Shown: piece by piece, positions 21,064 through 31,918 of the stretch
Position numbering within the stretch: position 1 is the first letter of the stretch
Layout: every line of letters begins with the position of its first letter
NCBI GenBank assembly: GCA_003194525.1
Contig: NBIV01000340.1
Coordinates: forward strand, 1 to 64,000
Length of the DNA: 64,000 bases
Reading direction: 5' to 3'
Source of the DNA: Gracilariopsis chorda
Lineage: Eukaryota; Rhodophyta; Florideophyceae; Gracilariales; Gracilariaceae
Position numbers and translations under genes: made by a program
Notes under the pieces: generated by a model
Seen by the model: only the letters and a program-made list of their open reading frames with translations
The model's database searches: none
Told to the model about the DNA's origin: nothing

Positions 21064-22868
21064 TTATCCCGACGAAGGGCCCGCACCAGAGTGGCTGGTT
21101 GACTGAGAATAGTTTGCCACGGCGAGAGCCAGGAGCTGTCCAACATCAACCATGTCCGGAGGTACCGAGATTCCAAGGTTTTGGAGGTTCTCGCGCAACT
21201 CTATGACGTGAGGGTCCGTTACAACCGTATTTGGCTCGTTCGCTAGGGGTTCTAGCTCACTCATATGAGTTACGAAGCCCCACCCCTCGGGAGCACCGGA
21301 TTGGTTGGACGCCCCAGCATTGCTCGGAACAACCGAATCCATGACCGGTCCATGGTAAAGCCTGCCACTTTCGTCGGCCTCGTATCCATAATCGGATGAT
21401 CGAATTCAACGGAAGGCTCTAATCGTCATGAAATACGAATCCTGTCGGATGACAAGCTGGAATGGTTCGCGGAAGACTGCGTTGCTCAAATGCATGAGCA
21501 CTGGACACCGTTGCACCCACATATTGGTCGTAAGAAAAAATGTCCCAAGCAGTTGGATGCCGGCAACACGAAGGTTCTTCAGGAGGATTTCTTGGACCCT
21601 GACGACGGTCATCCCACGGAACTGTATCGCAGTTGACTTGGTCGATCACATCCACGATGTATAAGACTTCATCCACGTTTTTGTGGCATCCCAATGAGAT
21701 TAACAGGTCGAGCTGCTTGGTGATGTTACTAACCATCGGCGGTATGAACCAAAGATGGTAGTTGTCAAATGCTTCTTAGAGAATGAAAAAGGGTAGGTGG
21801 GTAGCCCAATCTGCGACAATAAGTGACCAATAACTGGATATCGTATCATCGATGATGTGGGAGCATCTATAAGCTAAACAGGGATGCAGTTCCGGGAATC
21901 ACCCCTTAGGTACTTCAACTTCACACCACCACGGTGGCAACGCTGCGAACCGACAATGAAAGTTTGCAGAAGGTACCTTTTGGTTTCTATATGGGTGTAT
22001 AGAATCAGATACTCGTGTTGGGAACGTGCCTTGCGCTCAAACCGAGTCTTCTCGGAGAACGCCGCTTGCGTTTCAAAACTTCGGACGAACCGTAACTCCG
22101 CACGAATGATGGATCTCGCCCAATAGAGCATATCGAACTCGATGGATGCCTACGTTGCGGTTCCGAATTGTGCCGTATCGAACTGTCCAGGTTATCCTTA
22201 TAGGATACTTCGCCATGGTAGCGATACCTCGGTACGTCGAAATCGTATTCACTGGGAATCAGGTGTTGGGTTGGAGTACGACTGAGCCGTTTCTACGCGA
22301 TTCGCTTCATTTCTTCTCGAGCCCTATCCAGGTTCCCTCCTCGGCGCAAGTCTATCCTTAAAAAGTTAGGATCCAACGCAATGCGTCATCGCTAATCGCG
22401 TGAAGTGACCACGGTAAGTAGAAGCCCTCCAAGGAAAACGCTGTCGCGTGCGTAGGACTGGATCAGTGGCAGGTTGAGAACCTCATACGGGTGAAATCAA
22501 GGAGCGCGGGCATAGATCAAAGGATTCTGTAACGGATCCCGTGCTTCCAGGGTTACCCTGTGGACTCACCCGAGTTGGCTTATGACCACCCGATTACCCT
22601 GAGAGGTGTGCCACGCGCGGACGTGTACCGGAACGGTTATCGGAGCGTTATCCTGAGGCAATAGAGCCATATGAAACCGGCTCAGTCCGGAGGATGAAAG
22701 AGCGATACTACCAGACTGGGAAGTCCCCGCTCCAGGGTTGTGATGGTTGAGATTATCTGAGTTAAGTAACGGAGATGAAAAATTGGTTTCGATGTTGTTA
22801 GTGTTCGTTCGTCGTCGCGTTATGCGTTGAACCGGAGGAAGGTCGGTATCACTCATGAAAAGTTGCAT
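21064..22868 (-). pseudogene. Gag relic of a second gypsy-like family
   Basis: On the minus strand a gag-like N-terminus (MSDTDLPPVQRITRRRTNTN) begins about 70 bp downstream of an LTR ending at 22940. It is Ser/Pro/Asn-rich and continues to 22566, after which the frame breaks repeatedly. Later pieces at 22131-21874, 21736-21419 and 21342-21064 (LRENLQNLGISVPPDMVDVG) are in different frames. No pol is recognisable to the left, so the element is 3'-truncated or interrupted. Assignment rests on position relative to the LTR and composition; no zinc knuckle is seen. Confidence 0.5.
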
Positions 22869-22939
22869 TCTTTATACCCTTCTTCGCCTGCGGGTCACTC
22901 GCTTTCGTTGCGATGTTTCCTGGTCTAAGAACGGGGATG

Positions 22940-23885
22940 TGTAGAGCAATGCGTTCGCGTATCATCTAGGCAAGGTGGATCATGAATGATTCAGTACCGA
23001 CATGGCATCCGGTTAACTCAAGTATGAGTAGATCCTCGGAAATACTGGATGAAATTCGATATGAATTCTAATTGGTACTTTTGGAACCTTCGTGGGTGAT
23101 TTCTTTGGTATCTGGAATAGATGGACGCGGGGCAGGCGTACGGATATTATTCATGGTTGGCATGATTCACACGTGTCGTGTTGTGCCGTGGCCGGCAGTG
23201 CCGCCACGTGACAAAAGTGTGTGTGGACCACAATTGTGGCACACTACAGTAGTATTATTCTTAGTTCCATGTGTCCCAATGGTACTTAACGGAGGACGGC
23301 CCTGCCGTTTCACCCTGAAGCAACGTTAAGCTGTGACTTGGCTCAGAGTTTACCGCTTGCGCGAAGTGACCAACTCCTGCTGAGTTTTCGCAGCGTTTGG
23401 TCTCGTTATACTCACCCACACAGTGTCAACAAGGACCGCTGATCTGTTTTACCCAGTCAATTCGCCCAGTGTTTACTGTTTTACCGTATTGGTTACTTTC
23501 CAGTGTGGGAACAGATAGTCGTTCGACTCAGTATTGAATTTTGCCGCGCTGGCTGAATACGCAACGCTCCCCACTACTGGGTCTCTTTACGCTTCCCGCA
23601 CGACCCGCCGGGTTGTACGTTCCCTTTGATTTCTACCCCTTTTTCCCTTTTCCCTTTCTGGATTCTCTGTGGACCTGAACACCGCTAACAGGGACATGCG
23701 CACTACGTTGACCAGCTGATAACCCGATTATTGGTAGCACTGACATTGGTATTGTCTGGAAGCCACCCCGGTTTTACACCCGAACACCGTGTAGCACAGA
23801 AGGCTTTTTTGCTGCGCCTACCTTGCAAGAGAGCAAAGCCGCGAACAACTTTGGAGGTTCTCCTGCATAGGGATATTGCTCCACA
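22940..23885 (-). repeat. 5' LTR (family 2), about 946 bp
   Basis: Minus-strand orientation, beginning TGTGGAGCAATATCCC at 23885 and ending GCTCTACA at 22940. It aligns over its length with the solo LTR at 38977-39913 (for example AACACACGTGTGAATCATGCC-type blocks and GTGAAACCCC). A gag-like frame starts shortly downstream, so this is the 5' LTR of the gag relic at 21064-22868. A partial inverted copy follows at 23910-24374. Confidence 0.75.
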
Positions 23886-23909
23886 TAATCAGCAGTTCTA
23901 TTTGATAGT

Positions 23910-24374
23910 GTGTGGGTGAATATAACGAAACCAAACACGGTGAAACCCCAAAAAGAGTTGATTATTTCGCGCAGGCGATAGACTCAGAGCCGAGTCACAG
24001 CTTTTCTACACTATAGGGTGAAACGGCAGCGCTGTCTTCCATCAAGTACTATTGGTTCATATTAAAACTGTAATGTGCGTCAGTTTTGTTCCATACGTTT
24101 GTGTCACTGGGCGGCACGGCCGCACGGCGCGACACGACAGGTGTCAATCATGTCAGCCTTGAATGGTGTCCGTACGCTTCCCATGAATTCATCTAATCCA
24201 GATATCATAGAAATCTCCCATAACGGTTTCAAAAATACCAAAGAAAGTTCATATCGAATTACACCTAAACTTTCCAAGGTTCCATTCATATCTGAGTTGA
24301 ACAGATGCCACGTCGGACCGAATCATTCATTATCCACCTCGTCTGGAGGGTATAACAATACGCATTGCTTTACA
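23910..24374 (+). repeat. 5'-truncated LTR (family 2), plus orientation
   Basis: Matches the 3' half of the solo LTR (about 39430-39913): GGTGAAACCCC, AGAGCCGAGTCACAG, GATGCCACGTCGG and the terminal GCATTGCTTTACA at 24374. It is inverted relative to the LTR at 22940-23885, with about 25 bp between them, so transcripts could fold back. The 5' half is absent, perhaps removed by insertion of the neighbouring element. Confidence 0.7.
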
Positions 24375-24445
24375 TGAAGCAGTTAAACTCGATTTGGAGC
24401 CAGTTGTTTACTGAAAGTCTTCGAGAACCATGATTCACACAGTTC

Positions 24446-25501
24446 TTGAGAGACGTGTGCTTCTTCAATTTGAGTCGTGAAGAGCATAGGCTATGGTTTT
24501 CAATCTGGGTTGATTGCTTTATGCTCATAGGAGATAACAACGAGCTGATCAATGATTTGAAGAGCATTCTTTTCTCAGAATTTGCGATAAAGGTATGTAG
24601 TGGGACAGACAGCTTGTTGGGAGTACATATTCAGTGATATGGATATGGACTGATGCCGCACAAGCACCGGTGTATAGAGAAAATTCTCACTACGTCTAAC
24701 ATGGCACGATCTGACCCAGTTGGTACTTCTATTTCTAGTGGCTACTGAACATCTAGAGCGCTCAAAGCAGAGTGATTTTTGTCCAAGACCGTCTACCAAG
24801 AAGCAATTGGCTCATTTCCTTATCTTTCGACCCGCCAGATGCCAGAAATATGAAGCGCAGTCAACATAATCTCTTGGGACCAGGCAAATTCCACGGTCAC
24901 TCATTAGAACGTGGTCAAGTAATTTCTACAATATCGGACTTGTACGAGGAGGCATGGACTCAATATTTCTGTCAGTAGTGTTGGGACAGAAGTACTAATT
25001 GCAGATGCAGATACAGATTAGGCTGGAGATACGAGTGATAGGAAATCTACCAATGTTTACTGTTTGTATTCCCTGGAAAGTCTGGTATCACGGAAAAACC
25101 TGAAGCCGACATGCATTGCTACGTCAACTCCCCAGTCAGAGTATATTGCGCTTTCGGAATGCTTGAAGCAGGTTAAGTAGACTCGCAATATTCTTGAAGA
25201 ATTGGGACTTGCACAGTGTTTGGAACCTACAACTGTGTATGAAAAGAACACTGAGGTATTGAAATGGGCATCTGGTGGTCGCAGGACAAAGCATGTTGAA
25301 TTTAGGTATCACTTTGTTTGAGAAGAAGCTGAGTCAGGACGTATAAGGCTTGAACACTGCAGCACAGAAGATATGATTGCTGATATCTTGACGAATCTAG
25401 TTTCAAGAGAGCGCCACAAGATGTTGAGAGATCATCTAGGCGTAATAGAAAGTGCTCATGGTATGAAGGGGGATGGTGAAAGAGATATTCCTTTGCCATG
25501 A
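24446..25501 (+). pseudogene. Ty1/copia pol relic (RT and RNase H)
   Basis: Reverse-transcriptase remnant at 24446-24637 (WVDCFMLIGDNNELINDLKS, LLGVHIQ; YVDD has become WVDC). The RNase H end of copia pol follows at about 25075-25480: TPQSEYIALSECLKQ, TRNILEELGL, RRTKHVEFRYHFV, CSTEDMIADILTNLV and RERHKMLRDHLGV. Stops interrupt it (for example after LKQVK and YHFV). A deletion removed the segment between RT and RNase H. No LTR of its own is identified. Confidence 0.85.
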
Positions 25502-25779
25502 GACACTTCAACTACTCGCGTTAAAGTTTAAAGGTGATAGACAGAGACCAGCACATTAGTGTGATCCGTTCTCGCGAAAGATGAACGACAGCATCTTGAT
25601 GTGATATCCGTATTGAGTGGTTCCATGACTTGTGACCACTAAAGTATCTGGTGCCTTAGATTTTTGCATGTTTTTGCATAATGTGCATCTCAACAACCCG
25701 CTCTTAAGCCGTCTTCGCTTCACGATGCTTACTGTCCGCGATATAAGGCATCACATCTTTATCGCTTTCGGTAAGAGCA

Positions 25780-26830
25780 ACCCATTTTCGTGAACTTCGA
25801 TTCCCAGAACTTTAATGCAGGATACTGTCCGTGGCTATTAAACTTTCCGTAGTTGGGACGGTAGCCCACATCGCTCGGATTCTCGTATAACCACATTCAG
25901 TGCCATAGTCGCTTTTTCCAAGTTAGTGCCAAGTGAGAAGTAAGCATCCACAAAGGCTCCATAGCTCAATTCCGAAACGCCGATAATACCCGTTATCCAG
26001 CCCCTTGACGATAGGCCGGCAGACTCAAGCAGCTACTGATGAATGGCCTGTGCCACGAACACAGAGTGTGACCACCCCATGGGCATGGAACGCATAACAG
26101 GGTATAGCTGCCAATCACGCTTTTCTATCCAAGGTAAACCGAAATAGGGGCTTAGCCATTCCGGTACCTTAATCCGATCAAACTGATTGTCCATATCCGA
26201 TTTACCGACATATAGCTTCTGCCTGGAAGGCATCCACAAACGTGCAAGGTGTCCTGGATTCGGTAGATCAATCCCAACAGGCGCTATAAAGACTTTATTC
26301 GCGTTGCACCCGTCAATAATCAGCCTCTGGCTTCCCTTATCACTCTTCGGTACCCCACAGACTCCATGAATAACCTTCGGTAGTTCCTTAGTCAGCCGGA
26401 CAAGTCCGATCTTTCGCAATTTTAAGACCAACGTTCCGTAATCTTCATTGCCAATGCCGCAAAAAGGCGTTTCCATTTGCCCGCGCTCACACGCGGGCTT
26501 CAGTATTCCACCTTCTGCAGCATACATTCTTTGGATGTGTTCTGGTAACACTGCAAGAATATCAACCGAGTCTCCCAGACCATCAACTGGCAAGGCAACT
26601 CGCTCCGGGTCCAACCACACCCATTTATGTGGGGGTTGATATCCAAAACTAATGTCCTCGTCCTCTACAGAAAACCCCGCATCGAAATAGCTTCGGCGGA
26701 AGGAATCCGCTCCGATGTCTTGTAAGAAGTTGGTCACCAGCCATTGAACAGCGTTTCTCTCTCCTGATGTCGGGTGATATGAGAAGACATGCCCGGCATT
26801 CAGGCTCAGGCTACCTACCAGCTTGTGCAC
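25780..26830 (-). pseudogene. Reverse-transcriptase relic, protist non-LTR/DIRS-like type
   Basis: A 265-codon open segment (26830-26033) has VPKSDKGSQRLIIDGCNANK, KSDMDNQFDRIKVPEWLSPY and MPMGWSHSVFVAQAIH. This is the finger/palm layout of RTs found in retroelements of algae, oomycetes and dinoflagellates. After a stop the palm continues in another frame (ELSYGAFVDAYFSLGTN, where YxDD has become FVDA). The catalytic Asp pair is lost and later stops are present, so it is inactive. Which order it belongs to cannot be settled without a tree. Confidence 0.65.
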
Positions 26831-26995
26831 GATGTCTTTAAGCAGTCTCCGTTTTCTAAGACGCTGATTTCGTCGCTTACTTTCACACTCTGTGCACCTC
26901 GTTGCATCACCAACTACCCACTGTAGGGAAGCATATCCCGCTCGTTCATCGTACCTCAGTGCACTATATGTTGTTGTCTTTTTTCTAAAGTCGCC

Positions 26996-28210
26996 TCAAG
27001 CTGTCTCCCTGTCTTCCGACAGGGCAGACCTATCCTTTTTCGTCGAAGTTGAGAGTTCTTTTCTCAATTTTTCTGACTTTAGCAAACGTCGGCGGTGAGT
27101 TTCGCTCACCAAGTCATCCTGCTTTTCCTCCAGTTCACGCGCCGCAGACCAGGTACCGGTTCTGTCCGCCATTACTACAGCTGCCAGACGCCGGATGGCA
27201 AGCTCAACTGCAGGTCCGTCCTTCGCGCGTATAACAACCAGAGAACTAATGATGCAGTCCATGATTTTTGCCAGTATGGCCACTTCGCGCGTATTTCGAT
27301 TTCCACTCAAATGCTGAGCTTCAGTCCAAGCGGAGACCGTCTGGTAGTTGGTCAAAGCCTTTCTCAACATGTTCTATCCCTCCAGGGAGTCCACGAGAAC
27401 TGCCTGATCCGGGAAAGACCCGCGCACCAACACCCTAAAGAATGATTTATTAGACTTTTTGGAAGTCGACGCAGAAGGTTTCGTACTCGAAAAGTCGTCT
27501 TCGAAGTCCGAACTTCCACTTGCCTCAAGGTCGTCATTTACTTTAACCTCTCCGCGCCTGCCTCGATACAGAACTTCCAACAAATCCTTCTCTCTGCTAG
27601 CGTTCTTGGATTTCAACTTCTGAAGCTCTTTCCGAAGAGAAGCATGCTCTTGCGTAGTTCATCGCGGACCTGTTCACAGTCGCGTTGCATCTTTGCTAGA
27701 CCCTGCATTAATGATGCTAGGTCAGTGTCTTCACGATGACGTGGCGTACGGAGTGCTCCCCCTTCGCTTTCATCGTCGCTACTGCTCTCCGAAGAGGATT
27801 TCCCTTCAGTTTCTTCCGCAGTTCTTCCTTTTTTAGGGCTCTTCTCCTTTTCTACTAGGGGATAAGTCCCGTCTTTGACTTGCAACAAGATAGAGTCCAC
27901 TTCATCCCCTTCGGGGATCCTATCGACCTCCTTCCGCAAAGCATTATGCAGCGCGACTTTGCTCTTCTTGCGCTCCCCAAGATATTCGGCTTCCCGTTGG
28001 CCACATTCTGCCCTGAATAGTTCTAGGGCTTGTCCACGACTCCCTTTGAGTCGAGCACACAGTTGCAAACAAACAGTCGGTGTTGTTGTTGTAGCAGGTC
28101 TCTAAACTCGTCAGGCTGCTAGCCCAGAGCTCTTCGAGGGCCGCCAATTTATCCCGTGACACAGGTTTGCGCTTTTTTAAAAGGCTGCTTCCGACGGTGA
28201 GCTGACTCAA
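26996..28210 (-). pseudogene. Gag-like ORF1 region upstream of the RT relic
   Basis: Four consecutive minus-strand pieces: 28210-27944 (SQLTVGSSLLKKRKPVSRDK), 28068-27613 (CARLKGSRGQALELFRAECG; acidic Ser/Glu stretch; coiled coil ending KSMLLFGKSF), 27616-27374 and 27370-26996 (helical, charged). They are offset by frameshifts. Position, strand and the acidic/basic composition suit the ORF1 of the RT element that follows at 26830. No RNA-binding zinc knuckle is seen. 25502-25779 is a short gap with nothing recognised. Confidence 0.45.
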
Positions 28211-29269
28211 ATAAGGCCAACCGTCACCTGGTGCTCTCTTGGAGCACTTGCCGGGCCATGTATCCGGCAGGTCCCTGAGAGCAGCCCCACCACGTCTCAG
28301 TTACCACTGCCATTACCTTGTACCACAATGCCATGTCACCAACACCAGCTGGCTTTAAGAAGCTAGCACAGACGTTACACCCACGCTTGCTGACCCTCTC
28401 TCTTACTCTCTCTTGTATGCTCGCCGTTCAAGGCTCACCGAAATCACTGATTAAAGGCAAGTCTTAGGCTACGCCAGTACGGTGATTTGAAGGACCAGAG
28501 GCACGCATCGCGCCAAAATTAGACAGCGGTGGCTCACAAGGAGATCCGCTGACGTCACAATTATGGACCGCCATATGCTGTTTCCAGGTCTACTGCCTAG
28601 TTCTATAGTGCGATCCTCCCCAACTAGTTAAAACCGCCACCCCTGAGGCTTATGTCTTTAGAAATAGTATAGTCGAACCTATGCCTTGAGGCTTCCCTGA
28701 TTGACCAGACTATAATTGAAAGAAAGAGAGCCCATCCAACATCCGTCTTAGCCTAGGCTGGGTGCACCGCAGGTTCACCGGTGCCAGGATCCATACACGC
28801 AACGCACTCGCATCCTAGACCTGTGACTAGAGAAGGCAGTCCTTCCCTACTTGCCCCTTTGTACAGCTTTCGCTGCTTCGCCGACACCAGCATGGAGATA
28901 AGGACTCAGATTTACGTCGGCAGTAGTCAAAGCGTCACAGGATATTCCACTCAGATATATTATTACCTACTTTTTCACTCTGTAATACAAAAATAACCCT
29001 CCGGTGGTAAGAGAGCAACAATTGCGTCATCTCCTTCACAGTGACAGTGCATAATACCCTCAGACTAACTCATGGATACATTATTGATGTTTTCACGTCT
29101 TTGAGACTAGCCTCGCGTGTTTCAATATCTTCTTCAACATTTAGCCATTTCTCAATATCATTTGCTCTTGGCTCTTCATACAACTGCTCTCTGGCTGGAT
29201 CGTCTTTCATCATCAACACAGACATTTTTTTTAACGGCATCGACTTATCGTTCAAAGCCGTGTTTTGCT
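28211..29269. other. Non-coding stretch
   Basis: No gene found. 28226-28300 contains GGTGCTCTCTTGGAGCACTTGCC, a 7-bp hairpin, and a nearby GCCGG...CCGGC pair. The remainder carries only scattered short frames. It may include the untranslated end of the RT element and the 3' flank of the transposase pseudogene. Confidence 0.3.
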
Positions 29270-30609
29270 TCACATTGCAGGAAATTTCCCCTTCAACTGA
29301 ATTAAGTTCTGCGGCAAAATGAGCAGGGAGAATGTGCGCTTTTTTCGCCTAAATCTTGCAATTGTTGTCGAATTTATCTCTTCCCAGCTTATACTTACCA
29401 TATGACTTACATCTAGCATATGCGGATCAAAACCTTCTTCCATCCCACGCATTCCTCGTTTAGCTGTTGACGATCTGCGACGTGCTAATATAGTCTTTAC
29501 TTCTCTAACAATGTTGTGCAAAAGTAGGCCACGATATCGAGCTTTCCATGCCGCAATAATTCCCAAGTCCATTGGCTGGTGGATTGCGGTGCAGTTAGGG
29601 GGAAGTGTCATCAACTCTACCTGACACTTTACAGCCTTAATGTCTGTCCCATGAGGACCACAGCTATCAATCAACAGTACACAGGATCTGGAGGTAAACT
29701 TACGAACAAGCGGTAGGAAAATTTCTAGAAACCACTTACGAAATGTCACAGAGTACGAACATGCCTGTTTCGGCTTAAGCACGGCACAGGTGGTTTTCCA
29801 AGACGAAAGCATCTAGTATTCTTTGCGGTGCCAATAATTGACATCGGTACCTTCGCTGACCCGTCCGCATTCGAACATACATAACCTGTTACGCGATCTT
29901 TGGCCTTCATTGCTTTGGTGCCACGGACCGTTTTGTGACATTCGTTTGGTGGCAAATATGTTCGCCGTGGTAGTAACTTGTAGAAGAAACCGGTTTCGTC
30001 AACATTGAATATGCAATCGATATCAAATTCTTTACGCTTTTTGCGTAAAGCACTCATATCTGCAGCGACCATTTGTTCAGAGGCACTGCCAGCCCCTCCT
30101 GCAAGAGACACGGAATTCAAGCCATGCCGTTTCAAAAAGTTGCATACCCAGCCTTTAAGGGCTTGGAACTGAGTAAGACCATGCTGTTGCGCGTCACAAG
30201 TAGCCCATTGAAGAAATGTATCTCGGACCATAATTGCTTTTTGTTGTATGAATGACTGTGTAACCAGAATTTTTGCTGATCTTGCGACCTGAAGAAAGTC
30301 TAATACGTTCTGCTCAATGTCGGAAAATGGAGGCCGCTTGATGGATTTAGCACGAAGAGAAGTTGGGGCGTTGTTTTCATACGCAAACAGTGCGTTTGAG
30401 GATCGTTTGATGTTTGTGACAGTGCGGCTCGAAATCGAGAATTGAGACATGATTTGACTAACATTTCGTCCCTGGGAAAGTAGTCTGGCAACTTCAATTT
30501 GCTGGCCAATATCAAGTCTGGTGCGTTTCTGGATCGGTTTTGATCGTTCAGTGACCATCGCTGGTTGATGGTCGTCGAAAACGGGTCGACACTTAGCGAT
30601 AGAGATCAT
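29270..30609 (-). pseudogene. Pogo/Tigger-like transposase (DDE_1), frameshifted
   Basis: Two minus-strand frames overlap at 29746-29812 with a -1 offset. The first (ATG 30609) has an N-terminal helix-turn-helix of Psq type (LSQGRNVSQIMSQFSISSRT), a CENP-B-like second HTH and the first catalytic Asp (NVDETGF, D204). The second has LLIDSCGPHG (D49) and IHQPMDLGIIAAWK (D82), a DD32D spacing typical of pogo/Tigger/jerky. Restoring one base would give a near-complete protein, so inactivation is recent or partial. I could not identify terminal inverted repeats. It differs from the pogo-like element at 53055-55276 (different HTH and spacing). Confidence 0.85.
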
Positions 30610-30799
30610 GGGAGTGGCAACCGACGGCCGGGAGCAAAGTCTCCCCTATAGGTGTGCTACGTGCTGCGGGTGGCATTACTTAGAGGGAGGCAATGCTCAA
30701 AGTGGCACTATTGCGAGGCCCCCCGCTGCAATTGAAATCATTTCGGCACTTCAAAAACTGGGTGTCGAAGGTTAGCTCATATCTCTCGTTTCTCTTCCA

Positions 30800-31402
30800 T
30801 AGCGCAAGCATTTGATATCGCTGACACTCTGTTCGATGAACAGAAATACACTTCCGAGTTAATCATGAAAGGTCCTTACATCAAAATTTACTCGGTTGGA
30901 GAAGGCGCGGTTAGGAAAGCACTCGACGTTCTTGAATTCATTCCCGATTCCAAGAAATCACGCTGTCGTATCACGCACGGGTGCATGATAGACGCAACAG
31001 AGGATGCGTGGTTACCCCACTTTCAAATGGCTCTCAAGCGGGAATTGAAAGAGCTATCAAGACGAGATGACCGAGCCTATCGGCTATAGAAGGCACGAAT
31101 TCGTACCCACCAAACGTCTGCTTGAGGCTGGAGTGCCAGTCATTATTTGGAGTGACTGGGATGCAGATCCAATTTTACCGATCACCTCCATGATTCGGAC
31201 GCTGCAGCCAAAAAGCGTTCCGGACTTGAAGATCGCTATCAAATTGTGGACCTGGAACCCAGCTCATTCTCTTCGACAGGATGATGATACTAATTCTCTT
31301 GAAAAAGGAACGTATGCTGAATGCATCTGTAAGATAGTGAATGCTGGAGTAGACTCGTACCGAACATATTTCCCAGAACCAGGACCGACACATTGTCGAT
31401 GA
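30800..31402 (+). pseudogene. Amidohydrolase (YtcJ-type) pseudogene fragment
   Basis: Fragments in two plus frames: YIKIYSVGEGAVRKALDVLE with CRITHGCMIDATEDAWLPHF (30865-31089), then PTKRLLEAGVPVIIWSDWDA, ILPITSMIRTLQ and SLEKGTYAECICKI (31067-31402). These match the C-terminal half of YtcJ-like metal-dependent amidohydrolases: the H..GD.A helix, the RI.H motif, the GVPV..GSDW metal-binding Asp and the SLE.GK.ADL end. The N-terminal half with the HxH motif is missing and the frame is broken near 31070, so it is a dead partial copy. Confidence 0.6.
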
Positions 31403-31918
31403 CTGGAACCAACGAGAGCTTCACTCTAATAGTGAGCTCTCTACTTATACTAGCTGAGTGGTCGTGTACTTGAGCCATCAAGTGGATGTAGCACTGAACG
31501 AGTGTTACTCTATTACAGCGTCGCTCTGAGCAAAAACCTTCTTCAAAATAAAGACCGGTGGCTTCAAGAAAGTCAAAGTGAAAAAGACTGTTTTGAGTGG
31601 ACGATTTGTGTATAAACCTAGGTTGCTTCCTATAGAACAGATTACCATGCCCTTCCGTCGACGATGACTACCCGGCGATGCCGAAAAGCTGTTTCCTTGG
31701 TTACGGATTTCAAAGCTCCCCGGGGCGATTGATATTAAAGTGACACCCGCGATCCACCTTTCGCACTTTACGGTGTCTCATGCTAGACGTAGGATAAAGT
31801 TTGAGCCTCGCAAAAGACTCGCTGCGCAGTGCTCTTGAGATCTAACCCTGATGCAGCCATTTCTGCTACTGGTACTCTGTTGCTTAACATACTGCGCTCT
31901 GTGGGCCACAGCTGTAAG
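31403..31918. other. Non-coding spacer
   Basis: About 515 bp downstream of the VWA-like gene stop. Short broken frames only; 31700-31830 vaguely resembles retroelement coding sequence. Nothing reliable. Confidence 0.3.

Noticed and set aside
22910-22940. Primer binding site for LTR family 2
   Set aside because: The bases following the LTR (CATCCCCGTTCTTAG) do not begin TGG and do not parse as a tRNA 3'-end complement.
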